A stretch of 64,000 nt of DNA, taken from positions 1-64,000 of the forward strand of contig NZ_FNBG01000002.1 of assembly GCF_900102215.1 (NCBI RefSeq), read 5' to 3'. This DNA comes from Fontibacillus panacisegetis. Its GTDB lineage: Bacteria > Bacillota > Bacilli > Paenibacillales > Paenibacillaceae. A program made the position numbers and the translations under genes. Position 1 is the stretch's first letter, and the number at the start of each line of letters is the position of its first letter. Positions 15,136 to 25,166 of the stretch are shown here, piece by piece. The notes under the pieces were generated by a model. The model saw nothing but the letters and a program-made list of their open reading frames with translations, was not told where the DNA came from and did no database searches.

Positions 15136-16000
15136 GGTCCGCTACCTCCAAGATTGTAGGATCGTGTGTAGTCATACAAATTGTCACTTGTTCTGTATGT
15201 ATTATATTTTTGAACACAGCCATTATCTGAGCACCCATCTGCGAATCCAGATTCGCGGTAGGTTCGTCTGCCAGAAGCAGCTTCGGTCTATGAGCGATAG
15301 CCTTAGCGATCGCAACACGTTGCTGTTCCCCACCAGACAATTCAAACGGGCGATGAAACATTCGTTTTCCAAGACCGACTAGTTCAAGGCAATGCTTCAC
15401 CCGTGCTTTCCACTCTTGAGGTGGAACGCCCGCCATACGAAGGGAAAGCTCGACGTTTTCCCAAGCAGAGAGCAAGGGCAACAGTGCATAGGCCTGAAAA
15501 ATAAAACCGATCTGGTCACGGCGAAGAACAGTCCGTTTATCGTCGCTTAATTCATGCAGTGGCTGCCCACGAAACAGTATCTCCCCCGTTGTGGGTTGAT
15601 CCAGGCCACCTAACATGTTGAGCAGTGTCGTTTTCCCCGATCCTGATCTTCCTTTCAACATGACCAGTTGGCCGTGGAGCACCTCCATATTTATTCCTTT
15701 AAGGACGTGAATTTCCCCCCCTCCCACCGGAAAAGTACGATGCACTTCCTTTACAGACAAAATAGACCCTTGCTCTTTGACATGTTCCGGAACTGCGTAT
15801 GCTTCCTCAGTAACAGATAGCTCTTGATCAGCCATTCCAAGCTCGGTTTGAAGTTCAACATCCATCTGATTTAATTCATCAGGTTGTTGTTCTTCAACCC
15901 CCTCCTGAAGCTGCTGGTTAACTCCATCATCCACTATTGCCCTATCAGTCAATTTGTCGGAATCTGCAAGTTTTACCTCTTTGCGAAACCATCGCATCAT
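15101..16000 (-). CDS. ABC transporter ATPase (LolD type) with acidic N-terminal extension
   Basis: 299 residues. The ATPase core begins at about residue 79 (ILSVKEVHRTFPVGG), with Walker A GRSGSGKTT, signature LSGGEQQR, Walker B LLLADEPTA and H-loop TTHD. The first 75 residues are strongly acidic and glutamine-rich (GVEEQQPDELNQMDVELQ) and are not part of the family. It is the first gene of the five-gene operon, and its start at 16000 follows TAGGAGA. An operon with two different ATPases and one permease suggests an ATPase heterodimer. Confidence 0.85.
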   Translation of the reverse strand: MMRWFRKEVKLADSDKLTDRAIVDDGVNQQLQEGVEEQQPDELNQMDVELQTELGMADQELSVTEEAYAVPEHVKEQGSILSVKEVHRTFPVGGGEIHVLKGINMEVLHGQLVMLKGRSGSGKTTLLNMLGGLDQPTTGEILFRGQPLHELSDDKRTVLRRDQIGFIFQAYALLPLLSAWENVELSLRMAGVPPQEWKARVKHCLELVGLGKRMFHRPFELSGGEQQRVAIAKAIAHRPKLLLADEPTANLDSQMGAQIMAVFKNIIHTEQVTICMTTHDPTILEVADHVYEMVDGVFI

Positions 16001-16297
16001 CGTGTATCGATCTCCTAAATCGTATTTTCACTCTGTTACCTAACCGTTTAACCCTTATAGAAATTAACCAATATTATCTACTAACGATCAGGTCCCTTGC
16101 ATTATAAACGAAAAACAGTTCCAAAAAGTTACAATGTTTTTTACGATATTGAAATTAATTTTCCATATTTTTATTACTGAATATATTTGTCATTTCTGAT
16201 AGGATAGCTACGATTGCCTATGAAGACTTGTATCATAAATTCTTCTCTGCACTTCTAATAGAGTTACTAAAATTGGTGGAAAGAGGCCTTTATTGTT

Positions 16298-17899
16298 ATG
16301 AAACCTATCAAATATGTCCTTCTGCTAGCCACCTTGGTATTTACTACTTCAATCCAATCATTGACACAGGTAGCCAGTAAGGGTTTTCCCTATAGCGATA
16401 TTGCTAACAGCTATGCGAAAGATGCAATTATGAGCTTGTACAATCAAAATATTATGAAAGGCACATCTGCAACTTTATTTTCTCCGAAACAATCCATTAC
16501 CCGGGCTCAGTTCATGACCACCCTTATTCGACTTCTAGATATGGAAGCTGTTAATTCTTCGATTCCTGCATATAGTGACGTTAAAAAGAGCGCGTGGTAC
16601 TACGGAGCAGTTCAAGCTTCCACAGATTTAGGCTTAACGGATGGAACCGGTAACGGCACATTTAATCCTAATCAATCCGTGACCCGTCAGGAAGCAGCCA
16701 CTTGGATCGTTCGGGCATTGCAGAAAACTTCATCCAGTGCCTACCCGGATACAGGTTACAAAGACGATACATCTATTTCAGATTGGGCTCGTCCCTATGT
16801 ATCTATCATTTCACAGCTTGGACTAATGCAAGGTAATCAAGGAGCTTTTCATCCGAAGCAGCCATTGACTCGGCAGGAAACCGCGATGATCATAGATCGT
16901 TTGCTGCAAAATGATGATTTTACTGACAAGCTGGATCAAGATTACAGTCTCGGAATTCAATTAGGCTGGCAATATGGGCAGACGGATGAGGAATATAAGA
17001 AGTCCATTCTACAATCCAATGTGAATACATTATCACCAAGATGGTATTTTCTGGATTCTTATGGAGCTTTATCAGATCATACAGAACCTTCTCTAGTAAA
17101 ATGGGCAAATAATAATGGTAAAAACGTGTGGGCCATGTTCGGCAATCGTTCAGATCAAACCATTACACATCAGCTTTTATCCTCTTCTGAACGGTCATCA
17201 GCCCTCATCAAGGAAATAAAAAGTGGTGTTACTCAATACGGAATTCAAGGCATTAATTTGGATTTTGAAAATGTCGCTCCAGCAGATCGGGCAAACCTCA
17301 CGAAATTTGTTAAAAATCTGGCGAGCGAGCTGCATTCCGTCAACGCAGTCTTGTCTGTTGATGTATCGCCGAACTTAAATTCGGACTGGACAGCGGCTTT
17401 TGATTATGCGGCATTAGGAAAAATCGCGGATTATATCGTTTTGATGGGATACGATGAGCATTGGACAGGAGGAGCTTATCCTGGCTCTGTGGCATCTTTG
17501 ACATGGGTTGAAAATGGATTGGATAAATTGCTTGCAGATGTCCCACACTCGAAGATTATTTTAGCCCTCCCTTTCTATAACAGAGATTGGGTCGTCAATT
17601 CCAAAGGGCTCTCAGCAAGCTCTGAAGATATTTCTTTATCTGAGCAAGCTTCGAGAGTAGCTAACAAAAAACTAACCGTGAAATGGGATGCTGCCTTAGG
17701 ACAATACACAACTACTTACTGGCAGTCCAAGACACAGCACAAAATTTGGCTTGAGGAATCTCGTTCATTATCGCTCAAATACAAAATGGCACTGGATCAT
17801 GGCATCGCAGGATTCGCCTATTGGTCCATCGGTGGAGAAACCACGGATGTTTGGACAAGCCTGAGAAATGCAGCCAAATATAACGCAATGAGAGATTAG
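16298..17899 (+). CDS. S-layer-anchored glycoside hydrolase family 18 protein
   Basis: 533 residues. After a signal peptide (hydrophobic, about residues 5-25) come three SLH modules (starting FPYSDIANSY, YSDVKKSAWYYG and GYKDDTSISDW), each with the TRAQF/TRQEA-type motif that binds pyruvylated wall polymer. Then a GH18 barrel of the YaaH/YdhD kind: GINLDFENV with the catalytic Glu, YIVLMGYDEHW, and FAYWSIGGE at the end. It is predicted to hydrolyse peptidoglycan or chitin-like glycans at the cell surface. An AAAGAGG ribosome site precedes ATG 16298. It is divergent from the transporter operon; the shared 297-bp gap holds both promoters, none clear enough to place. Confidence 0.85.
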   Translation: MKPIKYVLLLATLVFTTSIQSLTQVASKGFPYSDIANSYAKDAIMSLYNQNIMKGTSATLFSPKQSITRAQFMTTLIRLLDMEAVNSSIPAYSDVKKSAWYYGAVQASTDLGLTDGTGNGTFNPNQSVTRQEAATWIVRALQKTSSSAYPDTGYKDDTSISDWARPYVSIISQLGLMQGNQGAFHPKQPLTRQETAMIIDRLLQNDDFTDKLDQDYSLGIQLGWQYGQTDEEYKKSILQSNVNTLSPRWYFLDSYGALSDHTEPSLVKWANNNGKNVWAMFGNRSDQTITHQLLSSSERSSALIKEIKSGVTQYGIQGINLDFENVAPADRANLTKFVKNLASELHSVNAVLSVDVSPNLNSDWTAAFDYAALGKIADYIVLMGYDEHWTGGAYPGSVASLTWVENGLDKLLADVPHSKIILALPFYNRDWVVNSKGLSASSEDISLSEQASRVANKKLTVKWDAALGQYTTTYWQSKTQHKIWLEESRSLSLKYKMALDHGIAGFAYWSIGGETTDVWTSLRNAAKYNAMRD

Positions 17900-17923
17900 T
17901 CCGTAAAGTGACAGCTTGAGATT

Positions 17924-17970
17924 AAAAAGCAGCAGCTTGAGAGAATTTTACCTCATAGCTGCTGCTTTTT
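17924..17970. terminator. Bidirectional terminator between GH18 gene and pyrE
   Basis: AAAAAGCAGCAGCT (17924-17937) pairs exactly with AGCTGCTGCTTTTT (17957-17970). T-runs on both strands fit the two convergent genes. Confidence 0.85.
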
Positions 17971-17980
17971 TATTTATTTT

Positions 17981-18622
17981 TTAATTACCAAACGCGCTTG
18001 GGTCTTCTCTCCAAGACTTCAGTAACTCCAGATCCTCTGACTTAATTACGCCTCGCTCTACAGCAACATCAATCAGAGCAGAATAATTGGATAACGTTTG
18101 AAGAGGCACACCCGCTTCAGCAAAGGCGTTAACTGCCTTGTCCAGTTGGTAGCTAAAAATAGCAAGCACTGCTTGAGGATCAGCCCCTGCTTCACGAACG
18201 GCTTGAGCAGCCTTAATCGAGCTTCCTCCAGTAGAGATCAAATCCTCGATGACGATCACTTTTTGTCCGGCTTTGATTAAGCCTTCGATTTGGTTCTCCT
18301 TGCCATGACCTTTTGCTTTGTCGCGAATGTAAGCCATCGGCAAGCCCAACTTCTGAGCCACAAATGCCGCATGAGGAATGCCTGCTGTTGCAGTCCCTGC
18401 AATCACTTCGGTGTCTGGATAAGATTCACGAATAACTGTTGCAAAAGACTCCGCAATCAAATCGCGAATTTCTGGATAAGACATCGTCAGGCGATTGTCA
18501 CAGTAAATCGGTGATTTAATACCTGAGGTCCAGATGAAAGGCTGATGCGGACGAAGTGCCACCGCTCCGATTTCCAGCAAGCTTTCTGCAACCTGCTTAG
18601 CAATTGAATTTATGTTTACCAT
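17981..18622 (-). CDS. pyrE: Orotate phosphoribosyltransferase
   Basis: 213 residues. It converts orotate and PRPP to orotidine monophosphate, the fifth step of pyrimidine synthesis. The PRPP-binding signature VIVIEDLISTGGSS and the substrate loop (RDKAKGHGKENQIEG) are intact. It is the last gene of the pyr operon, and its start overlaps pyrF by seven bases. The terminator at 17924-17970 closes the operon. Confidence 0.95.
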   Translation of the reverse strand: MVNINSIAKQVAESLLEIGAVALRPHQPFIWTSGIKSPIYCDNRLTMSYPEIRDLIAESFATVIRESYPDTEVIAGTATAGIPHAAFVAQKLGLPMAYIRDKAKGHGKENQIEGLIKAGQKVIVIEDLISTGGSSIKAAQAVREAGADPQAVLAIFSYQLDKAVNAFAEAGVPLQTLSNYSALIDVAVERGVIKSEDLELLKSWREDPSAFGN

Positions 18623-19353
18623 GCCTTTTTCATCTCCTCAATAATTTGTTCTGCAGCACTGCGTGGATCAGGGGCTGCCGTTATGGGACGGCCTACCACA
18701 ATGTAGTTAGTGCCTTGGCGAATGGCCTCTTCTGGCGTCAAAGTACGAGATTGATCACCTTTCTCGCTGCCTGCCGGTCTAATTCCTGGTGTTACAGTAA
18801 CGAAATTTTGTCCACATCGCCCCTTGATAGCTTGTACCTCCAAAGGAGATGCGACTACTCCATCAAGGCCAGCTTCTTTCGTTACTGAAGCATAAGACAA
18901 CACCGCCTGCTCTACAGTTCCCGGAATACCAATCTCCTCATTAAGTGTCTCCTGATTGGTACTTGTTAACTGGGTTACACCGATCACGATAGGCATTGTA
19001 AGTGAGGAATCCTCCTGGAGAGCATCAAGTACACCTTCCTTCGCTGCTACCATCATTTTTTTGCCCCCTGCAGCGTGTACATTAAACATATCTACGCCAA
19101 GACGGGTTATGCTGTGGGCTCCGCCCTTTACAGTATTCGGAATATCGTGCATTTTCAAATCCAGAAAAACCGAGTATCCACGAGATTTAAGTTCTTTTAC
19201 AAAATCCGGACCCGCGCTATAAAAAAGCTGCATTCCTACCTTCATGTAGCAAGGTATTCCCTCCAGCCTTTCAATCAATTGTCTAGCTTGCTCTGCGGAT
19301 GGATAGTCCAGCGCAACCATTAATTTTCCGGCAGTTTGCTCAAAAAGACTCAA
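18616..19353 (-). CDS. pyrF: Orotidine 5'-phosphate decarboxylase
   Basis: 245 residues from a TTG start at 19353, chosen because AAGGAGG lies eight bases upstream; the frame is open to 19410. It catalyses the last UMP-forming step. The catalytic DLKMHDIPNT motif (the D-K-x-x-D charge relay), MVALDYPS at the N-terminus and TPGIRPAGSEKGDQ are conserved. It follows carB directly, whereas many Bacillales have pyrK and pyrD between these two genes. Confidence 0.95.
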   Translation of the reverse strand: MSLFEQTAGKLMVALDYPSAEQARQLIERLEGIPCYMKVGMQLFYSAGPDFVKELKSRGYSVFLDLKMHDIPNTVKGGAHSITRLGVDMFNVHAAGGKKMMVAAKEGVLDALQEDSSLTMPIVIGVTQLTSTNQETLNEEIGIPGTVEQAVLSYASVTKEAGLDGVVASPLEVQAIKGRCGQNFVTVTPGIRPAGSEKGDQSRTLTPEEAIRQGTNYIVVGRPITAAPDPRSAAEQIIEEMKKAW

Positions 19354-19427
19354 CGAATACTCCTCCTTCTCATAATCACGGCCCCGAATCAAAATCACTC
19401 GGAGCCGCATGGTTTTTTATTATTTCA

Positions 19428-22400
19428 TTAGAGTGACGGCATCGCTTGAGATGAGAAGTTAATTGTCTCGAGCATATTCAGCAAGGCGCGAACTGTATCA
19501 AGGGAAGTCATACATACAACACCGTTCTCTACTGCTTCACGACGAATTCGGAAGCCATCACGCTCAGGTTCCTTGCCTTTAGTCAAGGTATTGATCACAA
19601 AGTGTGCTTCACCGTTACGGATCAGATCAACAATGTTCGGTACTCCCTCAGTCAGCTTATGGACTGTCGTTACATGGATACCTGCAGCAATCAGTGCCGC
19701 GGCAGTGCCTTCTGTAGCGATAATTTTGTAGCCGAGATTAGAGAATCCACGCAGAAGCTCAACTGCTTCTTCTTTATCTTTATCTGCTACAGTTGCGATA
19801 ATTGCTCCAGTTGTAGGAATTTTCATTCCTGCACCGATCAGACCTTTGTACAGAGCTTTCGCATATTGTGGATCGCGTCCCATAACTTCACCAGTAGATT
19901 TCATTTCTGGCCCAAGCGTTGGCTCAACGCGGCGCAGCTTGGCGAAGGAGAACACTGGCACTTTAACCGATACTTGATCGCTTTCAGGCCACAAGCCATC
20001 GTGATATCCGAGATCCTTCAGCTTCGTACCCAAAATACATTGCGTAGCTACATTCGCCATCGGAATGTTCGTAACTTTGCTGAGGAACGGTACTGTCCGT
20101 GAAGAACGCGGATTCACTTCAATAACATACACTTCGTTTTTATAGATGACGAACTGAATGTTCACAAGCCCTACCGTCTTGAGTTCTTTCGCAATTTTAA
20201 TTGTGATGTCTACGATTTTTTCCTTTAGCTCATCGCTAAGATACTGTGGTGGATATACCGCGATGGAGTCACCGGAGTGAACACCTGCACGTTCTACATG
20301 TTCCATAATTCCCGGAATCAGTACTGTCTCACCGTCGCAAATGGCGTCAACCTCAACCTCTTTACCAAGCATGTATCGGTCGATCAGTACCGGATGCTCA
20401 GGATTGATATTCACAGCCTCTTCCATATATTTCAATAACTCTTGGTCAGAGTAGACAATTTCCATTGCACGTCCGCCAAGTACATAGGATGGACGTACAA
20501 GCACCGGATATCCGAGCGATTGAGCAGTTCCGACAGCTTCATCGACAGATGTTACTGTGCTGCCTTTTGGCTGAGCGATGTGAAGCTTGGACAGGAGCGC
20601 TTCGAATTTTTTGCGATCTTCCGCTTCGTCGATGCTTTCAAGCGATGTTCCGATAATTTTAACGCCAGCCGCTTGAAGTGGAGCAGCCAGGTTGATGGCC
20701 GTCTGTCCACCAAATTGTACGATTACGCCTACCGGTTGCTCTTCTTCAATGACGTTCATGACATCCTCGAAAAACAGCGGCTCGAAGTAGAGACGATCCG
20801 ACGTATTAAAATCTGTTGATACGGTCTCAGGGTTGTTATTGATTATAACTGCCTCGTATCCTGCTTTTTGAATAGCCCATACAGCGTGTACTGTCGAGTA
20901 GTCAAATTCAATCCCTTGACCGATCCGGATTGGACCGGAGCCGAGTACGACGATTTTTTCCTTGCCTGTGCGAATAACCTCATTCTCAGTCTCGTAAGTC
21001 GAGTAGTAGTAAGGTGTAGATGCTTCGAATTCGGCTGCGCACGTATCAACCATTTTGTATACCGGACGAAGTCCATGTTCCTTACGGAAGTTTTTAACGC
21101 TGGACTCAGTAGTATGACTACCGGACTGCTGTCCGATGGAGCGAAGCTCTGCAATTGCACGATCTGTGAAGCCAAGGCGTTTAGCTTCGTACAATGTTTC
21201 ATAAGACAGTGTAGGTTCAGCAACAATTTGAGCCTCAAATTGTACCAGATGCTCAATCTTATCAAGGAACCACCAGTCAATTTGAGTCAAGTCATGAATC
21301 TCTTGCAGTTGGTAACCGCGGCGGAACGCTTCAGCGACCAGGAACAATCTCTCGTCATCCGCTTTAACCAGACGTTTGTTCAGCGTCTCAGTATCGATTT
21401 CATCTGCACCTTTTAAGTAAAGACGATGTGTGCCGATTTCCAAGGAACGAACCGCTTTGTGAATAGATTCCTCAAAAGTACGGCCGATGGCCATAACCTC
21501 GCCAGTAGCTTTCATTTGCGTTCCGAGCTTGCGGTTGGCATGCACAAATTTATCGAACGGCCAGCGCGGTATTTTGCTTACGATGTAATCCAGTGTAGGT
21601 TCGAAACAAGCGTAAGTTTGTCCTGTTACCGGGTTCACGATTTCATCTAGTGTATATCCCATAGCGATCTTTGCTGCCATCTTAGCGATTGGATAGCCTG
21701 TCGCTTTAGATGCAAGTGCCGAGGAGCGGCTAACCCGTGGGTTTACTTCGATTACATAGTATTGGAAGCTTTGTGGATCAAGCGCAAACTGTACGTTACA
21801 TCCGCCCTCAATGTTCAGCGCACGGATGATTTTGAGCGATGCCGAGCGAAGCATTTGATATTCGCGGTCAGACAGCGTTTGGCTTGGTGCTACTACGATA
21901 CTGTCACCTGTGTGCACGCCTACCGGGTCAAAGTTCTCCATGTTACAAACAACGATACAGTTGTCGTTGGCATCACGCATAACTTCATATTCAACTTCCT
22001 TAAGGCCCGCGATCGATTTCTCGATCAAGCACTGTCCAATCGGACTGTAGCGGATTCCGGAAGCAACGGTCTCTTTCAACTCTTCTTCTGTAGCACAGAT
22101 CCCGCCGCCTGTACCGCCAAGCGTATATGCTGGACGAACGATGACCGGATAACCGATTTCGGCAGCGAACTGTAGAGCTTCTTCTACTGTAGTGATGATC
22201 GTGCTTTCTGGAACAGGCTGTTCCAACTCGCGCATCAAATCGCGGAACAGATCACGATCCTCCGCTTTTTCAATCGAGGTCAATTGTGTTCCGAGCAATT
22301 TCACGTTCTCACGCTCAAGAACTCCTGCACGAGCAAGCTCAACTGCCATATTCAGACCAGTCTGTCCCCCGAGTGTTGGAAGCAAACCGTCAGGACGTTC

Positions 22401-22640
22401 CTGGCGAATAATTTGCGTAACAAAATCCAGAGTGATTGGCTCGATATATACTTTATCCGCCATATTAGTATCTGTCATGATCGTTGCAGGGTTGCTGTTA
22501 ATCAGTACGACTTCAACGCCTTCTTCTTTAAGCGCTTGACAAGCTTGGGTTCCGGCATAGTCAAACTCTGCTGCCTGCCCGATTACAATTGGACCAGATC
22601 CGATAACGAGTATTTTTTTAAGTTCTTTATTGATCGGCAT
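19428..22640 (-). CDS. carB: Carbamoyl-phosphate synthase large subunit
   Basis: 1070 residues, the usual length. Two homologous ATP-grasp halves are visible: the first from [19 protein letters not shown], the second from [19 protein letters not shown] near residue 560, each with the [24 protein letters not shown] strand. A C-terminal MGS-like allosteric domain follows ([20 protein letters not shown]). With CarA it makes carbamoyl phosphate from glutamine, bicarbonate and two ATP. Four bases separate it from carA. Being inside the pyr operon, it is the pyrimidine-dedicated enzyme. Confidence 0.97.
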   Translation of the reverse strand: MPINKELKKILVIGSGPIVIGQAAEFDYAGTQACQALKEEGVEVVLINSNPATIMTDTNMADKVYIEPITLDFVTQIIRQERPDGLLPTLGGQTGLNMAVELARAGVLERENVKLLGTQLTSIEKAEDRDLFRDLMRELEQPVPESTIITTVEEALQFAAEIGYPVIVRPAYTLGGTGGGICATEEELKETVASGIRYSPIGQCLIEKSIAGLKEVEYEVMRDANDNCIVVCNMENFDPVGVHTGDSIVVAPSQTLSDREYQMLRSASLKIIRALNIEGGCNVQFALDPQSFQYYVIEVNPRVSRSSALASKATGYPIAKMAAKIAMGYTLDEIVNPVTGQTYACFEPTLDYIVSKIPRWPFDKFVHANRKLGTQMKATGEVMAIGRTFEESIHKAVRSLEIGTHRLYLKGADEIDTETLNKRLVKADDERLFLVAEAFRRGYQLQEIHDLTQIDWWFLDKIEHLVQFEAQIVAEPTLSYETLYEAKRLGFTDRAIAELRSIGQQSGSHTTESSVKNFRKEHGLRPVYKMVDTCAAEFEASTPYYYSTYETENEVIRTGKEKIVVLGSGPIRIGQGIEFDYSTVHAVWAIQKAGYEAVIINNNPETVSTDFNTSDRLYFEPLFFEDVMNVIEEEQPVGVIVQFGGQTAINLAAPLQAAGVKIIGTSLESIDEAEDRKKFEALLSKLHIAQPKGSTVTSVDEAVGTAQSLGYPVLVRPSYVLGGRAMEIVYSDQELLKYMEEAVNINPEHPVLIDRYMLGKEVEVDAICDGETVLIPGIMEHVERAGVHSGDSIAVYPPQYLSDELKEKIVDITIKIAKELKTVGLVNIQFVIYKNEVYVIEVNPRSSRTVPFLSKVTNIPMANVATQCILGTKLKDLGYHDGLWPESDQVSVKVPVFSFAKLRRVEPTLGPEMKSTGEVMGRDPQYAKALYKGLIGAGMKIPTTGAIIATVADKDKEEAVELLRGFSNLGYKIIATEGTAAALIAAGIHVTTVHKLTEGVPNIVDLIRNGEAHFVINTLTKGKEPERDGFRIRREAVENGVVCMTSLDTVRALLNMLETINFSSQAMPSL

Positions 22641-22643
22641 TTT

Positions 22644-23780
22644 TTACAGTTCTCCTTTCGCTGCTGCCATCAGTACGGCCTGACGAGGCTTTTGCGGATG
22701 CTGCCGTTTATGTTCTTGAATCATTTCGATGAAGCGATCAAATAAGTAGCTGTTGTCATAGGGTCCCGGTGCTGCTTCAGGATGGTATTGTACCGAGAAG
22801 GCCGGGTATTTAAGGTGTTTTACACCTTCGATGGTTTTGTCATTGTTGTTGATATGAGTTACTTCCAGATCCGTTCCGGCAATCGAAGATTCAGTTACGG
22901 TGTAGCCATGGTTCTGCGAAGTGATGTAGCAACGGCTTGTTGCAAGATCTTTCACTGGGTGGTTACCGCCGCGATGACCAAATTTCAGCTTTTCAGTATC
23001 TGCTCCGCATGCAAGAGCCAACAGCTGATGACCAAGGCAAATTCCGAAGATCGGATACTCTCCAAGCAGCTCGGAGATCATTTTAACAGCGTGCGGAACA
23101 TCTTTAGGGTCCCCGGGGCCATTAGATAATTGGATTCCATCCGGGCACAGACGGCGGATTTCGTCAGCCGTTGTATCATGAGGTACGATTACGACGTCGC
23201 AATCTCTTTTATTCAGCTCACGAAGAATACCGCTCTTCGCTCCAAAATCTACGAGGACGATCCGTTCTTTGGAACCTGGACTGCTGTATACATGACGAGT
23301 AGATGTACGTGCTACCTGATTGCGAAGTTCGTCAATGCTAGTAGAAGCCATCATTTCTTGCAGCTCCTGAACAGATTTAGTGGAGGTAGTAATGATCCCC
23401 TTCATTGTTCCGTGGTGACGAATGATGCGAGTCAACATGCGAGTATCGATATCAGAAATAGCTGGGATCTCATATTCCTTCAGAAGGTCACCCAGATTGT
23501 ATTGCGCTCTCCAGTTACTTGGCGTTGGTTCATATCTGCGCACAACAAATCCGTGAATCGAAGGTGCGATCGACTCGAAATCATCTCTTGAGATTCCGTA
23601 GTTTCCAATCAGCGGATAGGTCATCGTAACGATTTGGCCGCAATAAGATGGATCTGACAAAACCTCTTGGTAACCCGTAATTCCTGTATTAAAAACGACC
23701 TCGCCTGTTTTTTCGACTTCAGCACCGAAAGATTTTCCGGTAAACAGTGTGCCGTCCTCCAACAACAATCTTGCTTGCAT
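22644..23780 (-). CDS. carA: Carbamoyl-phosphate synthase small (glutaminase) subunit
   Basis: 378 residues. The N-terminal CPSase domain (ARLLLEDGTLFTGKSFGAE) is followed by a class I glutamine amidotransferase with the nucleophile Cys in FGICLGHQLLALACG and the His-Glu pair in FSVQYHPEAAPGP. It supplies ammonia to CarB. It lies between pyrC and carB in the operon. Confidence 0.97.
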   Translation of the reverse strand: MQARLLLEDGTLFTGKSFGAEVEKTGEVVFNTGITGYQEVLSDPSYCGQIVTMTYPLIGNYGISRDDFESIAPSIHGFVVRRYEPTPSNWRAQYNLGDLLKEYEIPAISDIDTRMLTRIIRHHGTMKGIITTSTKSVQELQEMMASTSIDELRNQVARTSTRHVYSSPGSKERIVLVDFGAKSGILRELNKRDCDVVIVPHDTTADEIRRLCPDGIQLSNGPGDPKDVPHAVKMISELLGEYPIFGICLGHQLLALACGADTEKLKFGHRGGNHPVKDLATSRCYITSQNHGYTVTESSIAGTDLEVTHINNNDKTIEGVKHLKYPAFSVQYHPEAAPGPYDNSYLFDRFIEMIQEHKRQHPQKPRQAVLMAAAKGEL

Positions 23781-23845
23781 CCTGTAGCACTCCTTTGCAC
23801 TTGTCTATTTATCTAGCGGTATGTGAACTTTCTATCTATAAAAGC

Positions 23846-25141
23846 CTAAGCCTCTTGTTCGCTCCAAACAACTTTCCCTTGAACAACCGTTGCAACCGGC
23901 CACCCCTTAAGCTGCCAGCCCGTAAATGGGGTGTTGCGGCCTTTTGAAGCAAATTGTTCAGGATCAACTTCTTTTTCATTCTCCAGATCGACGATGGTAA
24001 TATCAGCAGGAGCGCCAACCTTCAACGACCCACTGTTTAATCCGAATACTTTTGCCGGATCAGAGGTCATCCGGTTGACCAGCATATTTAGACTCCAGCG
24101 GCCTGTCGCAACAAACTTGGTGTAGAGCAGCGGGAACGCTGTCTCAAATCCTACGATGCCAAAAGGTGCAAGCTGCATCCCTTTTGCTTTCTCCTCAGCA
24201 CTGTGAGGAGCATGATCGGTAACCACGATATCAATCGTTCCGTCCTCCAGCGCTTGTATACAAGCCTCAACATCTCTCTTGGATCGAAGTGGAGGGTTCA
24301 TTTTCCAGTTTGCATCAAGCCCCGGAATATCCTCCTCAGACAAAATCAGGTGATGTGGACAAACCTCGGCAGTTACGTTGATTCCGATTTCCTTAGCCTG
24401 GCGAATCAAACGGATCGACTGCTCTGTACTTACATGGCATACGTGATAGTGAACTCCGGTTGCCTCAGCCAGCAAAATATCCCGACCTACATGAATCGCT
24501 TCAGACTCATTTGGAATTCCTTTGAAACCATGGCGTTTAGCAAATTCACCTTCTGCTACCGGAGCACCCTCAACGAGCGAGTTATCTTCGCAGTGCGCGA
24601 TCACCGGCATATTCATTGAAGCTGCAAGTGCCATAGCGTCCTTCATCATCTGGGCGCTTTGAACACCTACACCGTCATCCGTAAATCCGATGGCTCCTGC
24701 TTCTTTTAGTGCCTTGAAATCGGTCAACTCACGACCGAGCTCGCTTTTTGTAATCGCCGCGTATGGCAGCACATTCACGAGGCCGGCAGCTTTAGCTTTT
24801 TCCTTAACGAGCTGCACTGTCTCAGAGTTATCTGTAACAGGACGTGTATTTGGCATACAAGCAATGGTAGTAAATCCACCCTTGGCAGCCGAACGCGAGC
24901 CTGTCTCAATCGTTTCTTTATGTTCAAAACCAGGTTCTCTCAGATGGACATGCATGTCGATAAAACCCGGTGTAACCAATTTGCCTTCAGCGTCCAAGAT
25001 TTGAACTCCTGATTCCGAGCTATCCAAAGCGGTCCCAGCATTCTCTATACTCTCAATAATTCCGTCAACAATGCTGATATGTTTTAATTCAAGGTTACCA
25101 TTTTCGTCCAGTACATTTGCATTGCGTATTATAAGCCTCAT
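23846..25141 (-). CDS. pyrC: Dihydroorotase
   Basis: 431 residues, class I type. The metal-binding DMHVHLREPG motif, a central histidine in VIAHCEDNSL, a second metal-site histidine in YHVCHVSTEQS, and VTDHAPHS are all present. It cyclises carbamoyl aspartate to dihydroorotate. pyrB ends 25 bases upstream of its start and carA begins 65 bases after its stop. Confidence 0.96.
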   Translation of the reverse strand: MRLIIRNANVLDENGNLELKHISIVDGIIESIENAGTALDSSESGVQILDAEGKLVTPGFIDMHVHLREPGFEHKETIETGSRSAAKGGFTTIACMPNTRPVTDNSETVQLVKEKAKAAGLVNVLPYAAITKSELGRELTDFKALKEAGAIGFTDDGVGVQSAQMMKDAMALAASMNMPVIAHCEDNSLVEGAPVAEGEFAKRHGFKGIPNESEAIHVGRDILLAEATGVHYHVCHVSTEQSIRLIRQAKEIGINVTAEVCPHHLILSEEDIPGLDANWKMNPPLRSKRDVEACIQALEDGTIDIVVTDHAPHSAEEKAKGMQLAPFGIVGFETAFPLLYTKFVATGRWSLNMLVNRMTSDPAKVFGLNSGSLKVGAPADITIVDLENEKEVDPEQFASKGRNTPFTGWQLKGWPVATVVQGKVVWSEQEA

Positions 25142-25166
25142 GAATGAATGATCCTCCGCTCTTGTT

